In this document: positions 1 to 12,747 of the stretch, one piece after another
Position numbering within the stretch: the stretch's first letter is position 1
How the letters are laid out: every line of letters starts with the position of its first letter
Origin: Archilochus colubris
Lineage: Eukaryota > Chordata > Aves > Apodiformes > Trochilidae
Direction: 5' to 3'
Assembly (NCBI GenBank): GCA_023079485.1
Contig: CM041084.1
Span: 35,376,609-35,440,608 of the forward strand
DNA: 64,000 nucleotides
The notes under the pieces: generated by a model
Told to the model about the DNA's origin: nothing
The model's database searches: none
Seen by the model: the letters and a program-made list of their open reading frames with translations, nothing else
Program-made: the position numbers and the translations under genes

Positions 1-451
1 ACTCCAGCTATTCTGTAAATAAGTTAGTCCAGTGCTGGCATTTGGTTCCTCCTGCAGGAGCTGGAAACAGAACTGAGGTGTTTATTGTACAGGCTGAATG
101 CTCATCTGTGCTGAGTTTTGGAGTAAATAAAGTGTCAACTGTATGCATTGAGCGATGCTATTTGTGTTATCTAGACAAGCTGAGAATGCATCATTATGCT
201 ACATTGTGCTTCCCAGGTCTGGGAAAGTGAACCACAAATCTTTCAGCTATTATCTAGCCAGTAGTTCTACATCAACAGCAGTAGGGAATGGAACAATTTT
301 TTTTTCAGGTGTCATATATATCCTGATGCACTGTCTGTCCTGAAGGTCATGATTCAAATCATTCTGGGAACTGCTTTTTATCTAGGCTAAGAACATTAAT
401 CACTTGCAGTTTTATATCAAAAGTAAAGCAAACAAAAAAGTCTAACAGGAG

Positions 452-470
452 AAAAAAAAAAAAAAAAAAA
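452..470 (+). repeat. A19 homopolymer run
   Basis: An uninterrupted run of A bounded by G on both sides. No retrocopy body is evident upstream, so it is listed as simple sequence only. Confidence 0.85.
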
Positions 471-3400
471 GAAAGCTAATCTTATAATTTAAATTTAAAA
501 TGTCTTTTAAAATGATGCAACTTGATCACTGCTGAATAAAAAAACAGGCTTCTGAGTATTCTAAGAATAACATTATTTTAAGATAAATTTCTCTAATATA
601 CCAGTGAGGCCTATATAATTATACTGTTGTATACCTTTTTATTATTTAAGAACTAGGGATTAAGAATTCTGTACATTGCATATTTTGGTGTGATTAAATG
701 GGATATTTGTAATTAAAGATTTAGGGTTTGTTTTGGCAGTGATAAAACTGCAAAAGCCTTCGATTTCTTATCTTAGTTATACATAAAGGTGAATTTGACC
801 TATAATGTGAAATCTGAAACCAAATCACAACTACAGAAAAGGATGTAGCATGACTGTGGTCAAGATCTAGAATGGTGCCTTTCTTCAATGATTGCAGATG
901 AAAGGCTGCAAAACATCCTTCCCTCTCAATGGTGATTTGGGTTAAGAGGAGGTGTGTGGTTAGATTGGATCTGGGCCCATCTTCAATAACTGGTAATAAA
1001 AGCAAAGATTCTTTGGCAAACTCCTGGAGTTTCTTCACTGTTTTATTAACATCAAGCCAGCAAACAAAGCAGGAAAAAAAAAAGAGAGCTTCATCATACA
1101 GATAGCATTTACATAGCACTGAAAAGTACTTTAACTTGATGTCTGTAGCTGCTTCATTAGTTTTGCCTTGATTGTAAGATAAGGTCTTCTGCAAGTGGCC
1201 CTAGAACCTAAAAGGTTGTCTGGAAATAACCTGTCTGAAATAACACCTGAAGCAGCTTTCTTCTGCAGTGTGGTCTATTTTAGTGTTATAAATTCTCTTT
1301 GGATGGGAGTTCCTCTATTAGAGAAGAGTTTTTTTCCCAATCTCTGCATTTCTATGAAGAAAGAAATCAGAATTTCAAGCATTTAAATGTCTTCTGGGCA
1401 GTAGCTATTTATCACACAAGGCAGTATTTCCGAACATCTTTATTTTCTTAGAGAAACTGCAAAAATACAGCATAGTATCAGTTATTGCTGGATGTGCATG
1501 CAGAGCAATATTGTTCTGTTGCCTGGTAACCAGTGAGAGGGAGGCACTTTAGAATCACTGATAGAAAAAGAGAAAGAGAAAGCTTAACTGCACACACTTG
1601 AGCAGAAGACTTATAAAACTGGTATTTGTCCCAGGGAGTTTTGAAGAAGAGTTTGAAGCAACGTTTTCATAGGGTTTTGTGAGTTTTTTTCCCACAAGAA
1701 AAGCCAATGGCTTATTTTCTTGTGTTAGAATTTAATGACCAGGCTTATTTTTTTCAAGTCATGCTTAAAATTTGCATACTTTGGAAAGAGGAATATTCCT
1801 TTTTCTCAGTGTACATTCTTGAATACTTTCTGAAGGTGTGTTCTCCTTAGACCAGTGCACTGATGGTGTTGTAACAAAGTAAACAGCAGAAGTGTTCTGA
1901 ACTGAATATTCTCAACAACTCTGGAGGATCCAAGAATGTATTCAAAGCCAAACTGCTCTTGCATTTCCTGTATTACTGAAGTGCTAGGTATTGTAATAAA
2001 AACAGTTAACATAGAATAAATTTGCTGAGTCAAACAAACACAACAGAAAACCAGAAAATATTTTAGCTGGAGTTCATTCTGGCCGTAGCTTCCTGTTCTA
2101 TAGCAAGCTTAAAGTTAAGGCAGAAGAGATTACTTCACAGGAACCAGCTTAACCTTTGGCCAAGCTTACACAAAATTTCGGGTGAGGATGTTAGCAGGCT
2201 GGGCTAATGTGTTGTTCTCAAGTGTGTCTCCCTGACTTCCTGCTTCTGACCAGTGTCAGAGGCAGATGATTTTTTTTTTGTGGTCTTTCTTGCTGTAGAG
2301 GGAGGAGGAAGTGCTGAATGGCTGGGAGGCAGTTTATTGCTGCAAGATGTACAACCTTGTTTTGAGAAGTTAAAAGCGCAACGTGAGATTTTATTTGAAT
2401 TTCAAGGTGTTAATTTGAATGGAACTGACTGCAACTTTTTTTTCCCCCTCATAGCTAGTTAAGCTCAGAAATGCTGTAAACCTTGTTGGTTTTACCTGTG
2501 GGGTAATACTTCATGCTGAGCATCGGTATGCTGTGAAGAAGGAGAGATGCTGGTCACTCCATTGATTGTTTTGTACTGGTAAAATCAAGGTCAGAGATCA
2601 ACTCCCCCTCAATAACCTTCTGTGGCATTGAGCCAGTGGCAGAGAATCCATGTGCAGGATGAAGAATGCATGAAAAAGATGATACCTTTCAAATCAAGTG
2701 CATTAGCTTTTTACTTTTCCTCTTCTGGAACAACCTGTGCTTCCAAAAAAAAAAAAAAAAAAAGTACAGAAACACTGGAAAATTCTTAAGTAGGATCTCA
2801 CTCATTAATATTTCCTGTTTACTTACATAGGTGATGTATAAATATCAGGACAGAAAGGGAATTTTACTTGAAGAGAAGGCCTTGGAATTTTCCTAACATC
2901 ATTAATCTGAGTTATTTGATGAAAGTCAGAAGGGAGCTGAAAAATGAGCACTGTTATTCCGACTCCACGATCATGTCACTTGATAACAAATTAATGCCTG
3001 CCTATACAGTGATTCACTGAGCCCTTAAAGCCTCATGCACAGGATGTCACAGCAGAAACAATCTGTGCTGAGAGGTCTGTAAGTGCCAGACATGGCTGGA
3101 CTTTCCTATCAGGTCTTATAAAAGGTGGCTCTTTGCCTTCTGTGCTTGGTACCTCCACGAAGGAACTTGCAAGTGACCACAAATCCTCATTCTTTGTAAA
3201 TTTCTGTTAATGATGCTACACAGGAAAAATACATCAATAATGAGGGCCCCCAGCCATTCAATTACTGTAGAGGAAGAAAAAAAGCCAAGTCTGAGCTATG
3301 TCTCACATTGAATAATTAACTTGCTGGATTACAGGGAAAGGAACCAGCGTTCAGCTGCCACACTGCAATACTGTCATATAATTAGACAGGTGACATAGTG

Positions 3401-3752
3401 CTGAGGGTATCTTGACGTTTTTTTCCACTGGGGTCTGGTCATTTGCCTTGTTTTAAAACCAGCTCCCTCACAAAGATGTAGGAACCAGCATTGCTGCAAG
3501 TGTTTGGCAGAGAGCAAAGCAGGGGTGACAGAGACTGAGCTGTGCTCAGTGGGGAAGGTCTGAGGTCACACAACACACCACAACGCTGCAGAAATGCACA
3601 AAAAACCCCACCTCATACTTATTGAAAGTAATCACATATATTTCTTTTCATGGAATTGGACTGAAATTTGATACAGTAATTGTTTGCTGAGTATAAACTT
3701 GAATATTTCAAATTGTTTGGAAGGCAAGTATTATTGCATAAAGCATTTGTGC

Positions 3753-3774
3753 AATAATAATAATAATAATAATT
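3753..3774 (+). repeat. (AAT)n microsatellite
   Basis: About seven tandem AAT units, perfect throughout. Probably length-polymorphic; no gene context. Confidence 0.9.
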
Positions 3775-6700
3775 GTACGTGATCTGAAAGGTTCAATCAT
3801 TCAAAGTGCTGAATAGTCTGTGTCCATCAGACAAAGTATTTCAGGACAGGTTTAGCTTTACACAAATAAGTAGTCCAATTGACCTCACTAAGGCCACTCA
3901 TCTACTTAAATGTCAACATGTATCTAAGTGCTTTCCTGGATTAGGGCCAGAACATTTTGTCTTTTGTAGGACAAAGCCCTAAAAAGACCTGTTGCAAATG
4001 GCTATGGTCTGTAGAGCTCTGTAAAGGTGAAGCAAAATAAAAAAGGGCATTATCAAATTATAACAGACCTGTTCATTTATTTAAGGAAAGTAGTTTATCA
4101 TTAATAATTGGCATTACTGCAGAGAGGACTATTATTTTATAAAGGCAGCAATGCTAGGGAATGGAAAGGAAACATCACTGCGTATGGGAAACACGGAATA
4201 GGCCTGGAGAGTAGATGGACTTTCACTGAGAGCATAGAGCATTATTATCTCGTTAGAGCTGAGAATTATGGGATTCTTTGGCACTCATTTCAATAGAGAG
4301 GGAGGATGTAAAAAATTAATAAAGCTGCAAAATCATCTTGCCTGAAGGATGCAGCACACCCTTACATTCTTGGTCTCTAGCTGTCTGAAAGATCCCTACT
4401 CCATGAACTCCAGTCCTCAAAGGTTCAGTGTAACTGACTGCTTTTGGCCAAATCAAAACATCTAAATACAAGCAATAATCTCTTTCTATTGATCTAAGTG
4501 CATAAATATGAGCCCATGCATGGCACTATGATACAAACAATGCCCTTCAGGGTATCTCATGTAGCTGCATTCTTCCAGGTCACCCTCAGCTGCTGGAGCC
4601 AACCTAACTTCATGCTTCTGTGTGTAGCTAGAGATTGTCTTCAGTTTATCTGTTGAATTTCCCAACTTCTGTCTTTTGGCAAGAAAAAAAAATCCTCTAT
4701 GCAATTCTTTTTATTTGACAACATGACAAAAAATGCACTGGGTCACAGAACAAAGAGGTAAATTTTGAGTAACTCATACTTTGCAGGTTGTAAAATACGT
4801 AATGAGAAGTTGCTGCCCAGGACTTGTTGCTTCTCTGGGAATAAATGTTCTCCTCCCATCTTTTTTCCATTCAGACAACCAAGGAATCAATACATCAGTT
4901 TCCCAAGTATTACTCCTTTTGGCTAAGGTAAAGGCAGAAAGGAGGCTGTAGCTGATTATAGTCTGCATTTGAAAGAAAAGCAGCTCCTTATGTAGAATAG
5001 TATGTTTTAATCCTTGGTGGACTGGTAATGTTCAAACAGTTGTGTTGAAGTGTAATATTAAGATGGAAGCTTTGCTTTGCCTGGCAGATATATCAGAGAA
5101 ATTCGTGCTAGTGAACAGAAAGGTCAGTCTTTAACTACAAAGAGCAGAAAGAATTACTACGCAGTTTGTATAATATAATTATACAATTATATTGTTGAAA
5201 TTGAAAAACGTAGCAGACAATTTCAGGAAAACAACTTCACGTTACCTTAATGCCTTTAGGATAAGCATTTTTTTCCTGAATTTGGTTTGGGTTCCTGCTG
5301 GATTTGTAAGTCGTTCACATAGTAAAATACTAAGTGTATTGCAAAATCTGAGAATTCAAATAAAGTTGCCATTGATGGAACCTACTGTATTTCTGGCCAT
5401 TAGGCTTTTTTTCTCTGGGCAACTCCTGTTTACACTTGCAGCCTGTATTTGTGAGGTGTTTCCTATGCCTGGCATTGGGGAACAGTGCTGTATATTGTGC
5501 TTTAGCTTGATTTGGTCCTTTCACATAGTTATTATTTCTGGAAATAGCTATTTCATCTGCTTCATGTAATTTAATTTACTATTTTTCTTTCCAGAGGACA
5601 GCTTCATATTTTATTGGGAAAATCAAAGGATATTCACCACACAATGTGGAAACAAAGAAAATAGTTGTGAATGTTTGTGCATAATCATAATCCAGAGACC
5701 ATGCTAATAAACAACACGAAAGAAAGCGTTATTAGCAATTCAACAAGCTAGGCAGGAAAAAAAAAAAGCTAAATAAGCTGTTGTGTTTTTTTTCCAGCTG
5801 AACAATATTTAAACATTTTAAATGATACCTCCTCAGTCAGAAGCAATGACTGAAGTCAGCAGAAAGTTCTGAGATAATTGGTCAGAAAAAGACCTGAACT
5901 GAGTTCTAAATAGCTGGGATAAACACACCTGCATTTCTAAATGCCCCGAGAGCCTTTGCCATGCTTTAAAAGATACCAAATTAAGTAAATAAGTCCCTGA
6001 ATTTCATTGCCTATCTTATGTTAAAATGCTGCACTTAATGAAGATTAATCAAGATAATTTTCCTTTCATTGACACCATCACCCTTTGCACCTGTACAGAA
6101 TAATTTATTTAAAATGGCTGGCATAATTATACTGGCTTGTACCTGAAACTTTAAGTAAGACTGAGGTGTATAAAGTGCCTTAAAATAATTAAAAAAAATT
6201 AAAATACAAAGATGCAGACTGGTTGGAAGATCTTTTGGGCACTCACTGTTCTTCACTGCTCTTTGTCCTAAATTCCTTGCAGCTACACACAAATACACCA
6301 GAAGATACTTTTCCAGAGAAGAAGGAACAAGTGCTTAGAAAGAGGGTTAGGAATGCTGTAGGTCCTGGGTCCACTTTCAACAGGCATTTCCTAAATTACC
6401 CAAAGAGTGCCTATGTGTTCTTTTGTGAACAGAAGCAAGGTCACACTGTTTGTGTTCCAAGCTGGCTACGTGCCAGCTGTGAGCTGGATGATGCCATATA
6501 TTTATACAGTGGAAGTGGCAGAGAGCCTTGATCTTGACAGGGGATTTTAGTCTTTTCTGTAATGCAGATATAAATGACATTCATTTAAAAAATGATTGAA
6601 TTAAGTAATCTGATCTTATTCTTCATAGATATGCAAATTCATGTTCTGTTTCTTCTTTAGGAAGAATTTAGGAACTGAGTGGGGAAAAAAGAGAATTTGA

Positions 6701-9700
6701 AATGAATTAAGCCCCCAAAATTCTCTTTCCCCAGAAAGTGACTTTATGAAGCCCTGACATGACTAATTTTGAATGGTCAAAAACCACGCACTTAGGCCTA
6801 AGCTGCTTCTGCTGGACAAAATGCAGACAGAACACGTCAGTGTTGGCAATGTGGTCTGAAAGAGAAAATCCTTTCTTTGGCCTGTGTCTGGTACTGCCTC
6901 ATTCTACCTGAGGGTAAGGAGCTCTTACATTCATAATGATTTCATGAGATTTGTCCAGTTTTATTCTTCTCCTATGCAGTCATAACCATTGAGAGCTAAG
7001 TAAGTTCTTAGAATTTTATCCTAATACTGTATCTCAAGATATTCTTTGCAATAATATTTTTTTTTCATCTTATCAACTGTTTTTTATTTCCTTCTGTCCT
7101 CTTCTGTCTTCAGCTGTTTTCCTGTTCCAGCAACTAGCAGTTCTACTCCTTTTCTCCTACCATTTTCATTGACCATTTCCTTGGCTGTATCTCCCTCTCC
7201 AATTTTGACTTGCCCTTTACCTCACAGTTCCCTCTTTGCTTTTTACCTGTCACTACATTAGTGCTATGGAATAGGATGAAAGTAATCCTGAAACTTGTTA
7301 TAAGCAAATGTAAATAGTTTATACCACTATGTCCTCTTGTCCTTCTTTACTGCCCATTTTCATTAATTTTCTTCTTTCATCCTCTTCCCCTCTACAGTAT
7401 TTTCCCAAGTTGTCTGGGGTTTCTTCCCTCTGCCCTTGGGTACTGACTTCGGAACGCTCAGAGGATCAAACTTGTAGATTTATATGTTAGGTAGAGAAGA
7501 AAGAAGCAATTTGTATAATGAGTTCAATAAAAGTGAAATTTATAGATCCCTAACAGAAAGGAGGAGCTGAATTGGAGAATGAAGGATAGAAGGAATTTTT
7601 CTGTACAAAAAGGAGTTAGAGGAGTGCCAGCTGGAACACCTTTGTTTTCCTAGTATTCTGATGCATGCAGGCTAAAAGGAAAGAGAACTTGAAACTCTTC
7701 AAGTTTTACCACTATCCCACTAGAGATTCCCCCTCCTGGCAACTCGTCTTCCATAAGTGTGTGGCCATAGCAAAGAGTGGAATTTCCCTGCTGTTTTTTG
7801 GCAGAATAAAAGTGGTGCTTTCCTTTATTTCAGTTGCTGTTTACTGAGAAAATAAAAGTTGCTTTGTATTAATGGTGAGGTTTTATATATGTACATTTAA
7901 CTGAAAACTCAGAAAATACAGGAAGAGCTACAGTAACAGTCAGGACCCTGGTTTTCATGGCTGCTTTATGAAAAATATAAATGTCACAGGGAAATTAAGA
8001 AGAGTATTTTCTGCCCACTGCACTCCTATCAGATTGTGGTAATGGTACAGTAGATGCTTAGTAAAGGTCTTCTGACCAGATGTTTCAACCATAAAGCTAT
8101 TTCTAGTAAAGAATTTTTGAATATGCATGTGAAAGCATCTATAAATACTGTAACTTATTAGCATTTTTAAAGCTAAAAATAGAGAAAACAAATATGACTG
8201 TTGACTTAAGCTTCAGCAGCTGAAACATTAGGTAATAAGTTAAATGGTCAAACTGACTTCTGTTAAGACCTGTGCTGCTTACTGCCACATACCCCAGGCT
8301 ACATCCTTATGGACAAGAGCCAATATTAATTTCACATATGTGACCAATACAGAAGAAACTTATGGGATTAAGGAACTGCAGTGCAAACTGTACTACAGCA
8401 TGAAATCTCACTGGCTTTTGTGATGCACTCTACCCTTTCCCATGCCAAACAGCATGAAAAAACATGCTCAGCATGCTAGTGACCTTTTTAGAAACTTTCA
8501 GATGATGCTGTGTGATTTTTCAGAGGTATTTGTGTCTTGTGATACCAAGAGTTTAATCAGCTCCTGCCCTCCCTCCATCTCTTTTGTGGGCAAATACTAA
8601 GAATACCATGATTTCTTGTAATTCAGAAAAGTAACTAGGCTAAAGTGAATAATGTGGATGTTGACTGTCATTCATTAAAAGACCTTAATTCCTCTTTTAT
8701 CCATATCTTTTCCCCTTTCTGTGGTGTTGTGTGGCACAGACTTTTTACCAAGAGCAACTGACACCAGCATATAGTTAACTGCTTATCAGCAGAACTGTGT
8801 ATGTGTTAACTTCCCTATTATGGCTTCAAAGTGAAGACATAACACACTACAATTCCTGCTCAGCTTGTGTAGACCCAGTATTGTGATAAAAAGAAGACAA
8901 TTCTAGAAGGAGCTTGGCTGACCAAAATAAACCTATTTTATTTACTTAGACTCCTTTAATGGAAGAGATGTAATTTCCCTCAAAGCGGTGAAAATGTTTA
9001 ATCTTCTGCTATGAAGAGAATTCACAGAACATATAATCATGAAATTACAAACTAAAGGCTTTCTGGGTTTTTCTTCTTTTTTCCTGTGTGAGAAGTTAAT
9101 GAAAAAATTTAATCAGTATTAACAATTTGGTTAGATTGCAAAAGAAAAGTTTCGATTTGAAGACATTAATAAAGCTTATTGTGGGGTATTTTATTTTCAT
9201 GCTCCTGTAATAATAGAGTCAGATGCCTCAAATTACAAAAATAGATGACTTATGAAATGCCTTATGTCCCAGAAGTCAAATGCCTCTGTATATATCCAAT
9301 AGTTACTAACACACATAAGGAGGGACAAAATGAAATCCAATCCTTTGCAGAATTCTGGCTCTCAGCCCATTTTGTAACTCTATAGCTTCTCCTTAGAGGG
9401 CAGAGTACAACGCTGGGAGATGGCAAACACTGTATGCTCTTTTTAATGATGCATTAGAAACACTTCAAGAACAGGTTTGTTGTCGCAGTCTCTCTGGTAC
9501 AACATATGTGCCTCAGTTGAAGTGCGCATAATCGAGGTCTTACGCACTGTGTCTGCCTTTCCTAGTCTAAGAAAACACAAATTTTGCTCCATAGAAACCT
9601 TATCCAATATAAGCTGAAATAATATTACTGGTTTATAATAAGATTTTCCAACTGGTGGTACTAGCATCAAACAAAAAAGATTTGATTTTTCAGCCTTTTC

Positions 9701-10259
9701 AAGTGTGGCAAACAAACACCATTCTATTAGAATGTGGTAACATTTCCAGTCAAACTTACCTCAGGATCCCCAACAGAGTTACTCAAAGTCAGAGCCGAGG
9801 CCAAGACTTTGAAGAGAGACTTAATTTCTTGTTTGTAAACTGAGGCCTTAAGGAAGAATGATTTCCAGAAAATCCTTCGTGTCTTTTCTTTAAGCTTTCC
9901 ACTTCAGCATCTAGTTCACTGTGTCAGAAGCCAGGCAATACTGTTCCTCAGTTTTGAAAAATGCTGACTATTTAAAAAAAAATACAGGGAACCTCGTTTT
10001 CAAAGCAATGTGATTTGCAATGAACTAACCTCACAGCATAATAGTTTTAGTAACAGTTTAGAAAAAAGAACATTTGAATGATTTTGATTTGGAAAACCAC
10101 TCCTGGATTCAACAGTCTGGAGGGGAAGAGTTGATTTACTGTTAAACCCTTGTTAACCCTCAACCATCAAATGTAGTAGGCTGGTAGGCAAACTAATTGT
10201 TATGATAGGTACGACTGAGACTAAAGGTTCCTTAGGCTGCAATTAATAGGCCAAAATGA

Positions 10260-10900
10260 TTGATCTGCTAGAAAAAAAAATCTTCATACCAATACCATGA
10301 ACTTTCAAAAATTATAAGCATTATTAATTTCAAGTACACAATGTTAACAAATATGTCAGTTTTAGCCTATGTTTGTCTACCTACATTTTTGTTGACTTCA
10401 GTGCATATCTCTTTATTTTCTCTTTCTTGTACCATCTGCTCTTTTTCTATGCATATGACACCTGCACTTTACAGATGTTGTATACAATAATACATTATTT
10501 ATAGCTAAACTTTGCATTGGATTAATTATGAATTAAATTCTGACTGTAATGGGACTGTTTAAACATGTACACTTAATTATAAACAAGTCCAATAAACAAA
10601 CGTGTGCAAGACTGTGACCTGAACAATCAAGTCAGGCAATTAAAAGAACTGTCACTGGAATTTGTAGAGATACTTATAATAATGAAAAAAATATATTACA
10701 AGCAGAGATGTCAGAAAAACAATATTTAAACAAGATAATTGCTAATTAATGTTTTGCATGCTTGGAATAAAAAATATTTAGGATATTAATAATTATCTGG
10801 TATTTGGTTTATTTAAATACTGGTCATTTAGTCCCTGGTTAGGGATTTAAACATAGATTATTTCTTGGCAGCTTCCTACTGCTGCACTATTTGAATTAGA
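10260..10900. promoter_or_regulatory. Candidate conserved non-coding element (enhancer-like)
   Basis: A strongly AT-rich block of high complexity, unlike simple repeat. It has clustered homeodomain-type words (GCTAATTAATG at about 10741, AATTAATTATGAATTAA near 10520) and an octamer-like TTTTGCATGC at about 10752. It lies 5-6 kb upstream of the PLCL2 CpG island and has no coding potential or repeat signature. This is inference from base composition and motif texture only; conservation cannot be seen from one sequence. Confidence 0.2.
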
Positions 10901-12304
10901 AAAGTTCAGTGGGCAATATTAGCTTAGCTGTGGAACTCTGATATTTAATAGGATTTTATGAAAATAGCTAATATGTGCACATGACAGCAAGTTCTCACAG
11001 TTAAATATTGTCACAGAGGTGTCTTTTGATTCCATGATAATCCTTAATTCATTTAACAATTAAACAAATAGAGCCTGCTGAGACCACTATTGAATAATGA
11101 TAATGAGAAAATTTCTTCACCCCATGATTTTCAAAAAGTTGTGGCAAAGGAAGTATATTGCTTATGTTAAAATCACACAAACTACTTTGGAAACCTGAGC
11201 TCACTGGGATAAACAAGGTCTCCACAGAGTAGCCCAATCTTGGTGGCCATTAGTGGGAATTTGGTTTAGCAAAAATGTTTCATTTTGTATATGGAAATAT
11301 TTTTCAACTTCATGCATTCAAAATGCATCTGAATAATCACTTTGCTATTCTGAGGAAATTCTGCAAAGCGGCATGGGGCAATAATAAAAAACAGTGAACA
11401 GTCATCAGAAAAAAATATCAGCTTTGGAGTAATAGCTGCTACCTCCACCTTTCTAGCACAACCTTTCTAGTTTAGTATCTGATACCATGTTTTATTCCAT
11501 AATTAAATTTCAGTAATTAGAAAAAGCATAAGACTGATCTTATTATAGTGATTTGTGGGCATGGGTTCTTAAGATGAGGTTCAGAAGTTTTACTGGTTCC
11601 TTTGTATAAAATCATTACTTTTAAAGCCAAAAAGCTGGTGATGTCTGCAGGTCTTGATATCATTCATTACAGAACTGCCAAGGCTAAAGTTAAATTACTT
11701 CTTTTTCAGTGGTGTTATCTTGTTTCTATACAGGTTGGACAGATAAGCAGAGCTGAAAAGGGAGGGTGTTTTCTTCTTTTTTTTTTTTTTTTCCTCTGAG
11801 ACAGCAATGATCAATTTTTGCTTAAGGCTTTAAAGCTGTTGGTTTAGTATGTGCATCTTAAGTAGCCACATGACAGAAAGCACACATCTTCCTCACCAGT
11901 TCACTGGCAAGACTCTGTGACAAATGATTCTCATAACATTTTGTACCTGTTGAGTATAAATCTCATCCTCCAGAAGAAACACTGATGATCCTAACAACAA
12001 AGTGTCTCCTGTAGGAATGGTTTGTGACGTGCATATCCGCAGATACAATATGGAATGTTCCTTTAGTATTCCAAGCTGCGTTTTCCTACTTAACTGGCAA
12101 GCCAAGAGGTTCAGGCAAGAGATGTTCAGGTACGGGCAAATGGTTAAATCGCTGTATCTCCTGCTAGTGAAAAACACAAACTTTGTCTATTCCAAATCTA
12201 AAATTTGGTATCAGGGTCCCTCTGTGTTTACATCCTAAATCCCGCAAATGTCTCGGTTTTCATTTAAACTTAAGCACTGTTAAAAATTTGATTAAAATTG
12301 GGAC

Positions 12305-12310
12305 CATGTA
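12305..12310 (+). repeat. Target-site duplication, left copy (catgta)
   Basis: Exact direct repeat of catgta at 12742-12747, immediately outside both ends of fold-back element copy 1. This fixes the element ends at 12311 and 12741. Confidence 0.85.
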
Positions 12311-12741
12311 TGTAGTGAAATGAGGCAATGAGGCAACCAGGTGCCACTAATTACCAGGTAGTGGGCATGAGCTTGTGTTAAGCCCACCTGTGCCTGATTA
12401 GGGTGGGCCCCCACTGCGCATGAGCAGGATTAGGGGGCCAATAAAAGGTGAGGCTTGAAGCTCAGGCTCAGCTCAGTCCTGAGCAAGCCAGCAGAGAGGT
12501 CAGTTGACTCTGGAGCAGTAGCACTGAGCCAGGCTAACCAGTCCTGAGGGCAACCAATTCAGGGCACTGTTTGTGCACTTCTGCTGGGACACCTGTTGGA
12601 CCTCAGAGCATTGTGCCCTAAGAGAGGTTCGTCTTGCAACATCTGGTGGAGAATGTGGGCACAGGTGGGCTTAACACAAGCTCATGCCCACTACCTGGCA
12701 ATTAGTGGCACCTGGTTGCCTCATTGCCTCATTTCACTACA
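12311..12741 (+). mobile_element. Fold-back LTR-like element, copy 1 (431 bp, 84-bp inverted arms)
   Basis: Starts TGTAGTGAAATG and ends CATTTCACTACA. The 84-bp arms (12311-12394 and 12658-12741) are inverted repeats differing at one base (TTACC versus TTGCC). It is flanked by an exact 6-bp direct repeat, catgta (12305-12310 and 12742-12747), so this is a real insertion. The interior is LTR-like: a TATA-type CCAATAAAAGG at 12438-12448, then GC-richer sequence running to TTGCAACA (ends 12641). After a 2-nt gap comes TGGTGGAGAATGTGGGC (12644-12660), placed and shaped like a degenerate primer-binding site. The TG...CA termini and 6-bp duplication fit class II (alpha/beta-type) retroviral integration. 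The long inverted arm fits a fold-back or DNA transposon instead. No protein is encoded. The arms are nearly identical, so the insertion is fairly young or the arms gene-convert. Confidence 0.85.
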
Positions 12742-12747
12742 CATGTA

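Larger units (their letters stand above)
1..12304. other. Intergenic flank upstream of PLCL2, no gene recognised
   Basis: AT-rich single-copy-looking DNA. Open frames here are short (157 codons at most, on the minus strand at 721-1194). None shows a recognisable domain, a credible exon structure or a repeat protein. What can be seen is simple sequence: an A-run at 452-470, an A-run near 2745-2763 and an AAT microsatellite at 3753-3774. A stretch around 10,300-10,900 is rich in TAATTA/ATTAAT homeodomain-type words and looks like a possible conserved non-coding element. In mammals the PLCL2 upstream neighbour is DAZL at a distance; I see no DAZL exon here. Confidence 0.6.

Noticed and set aside
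721..1194. 157-codon open frame on the minus strand, the longest outside the CpG island and CR1
   Set aside because: No recognisable domain, mixed Cys/Phe-rich composition typical of chance frames in AT-rich DNA, and no splice or promoter context.
5192..5569. 125-codon + strand frame with hydrophobic stretches
   Set aside because: Phe/Ile/Leu-rich translation of T-rich DNA with no family resemblance and an overlapping antisense frame.
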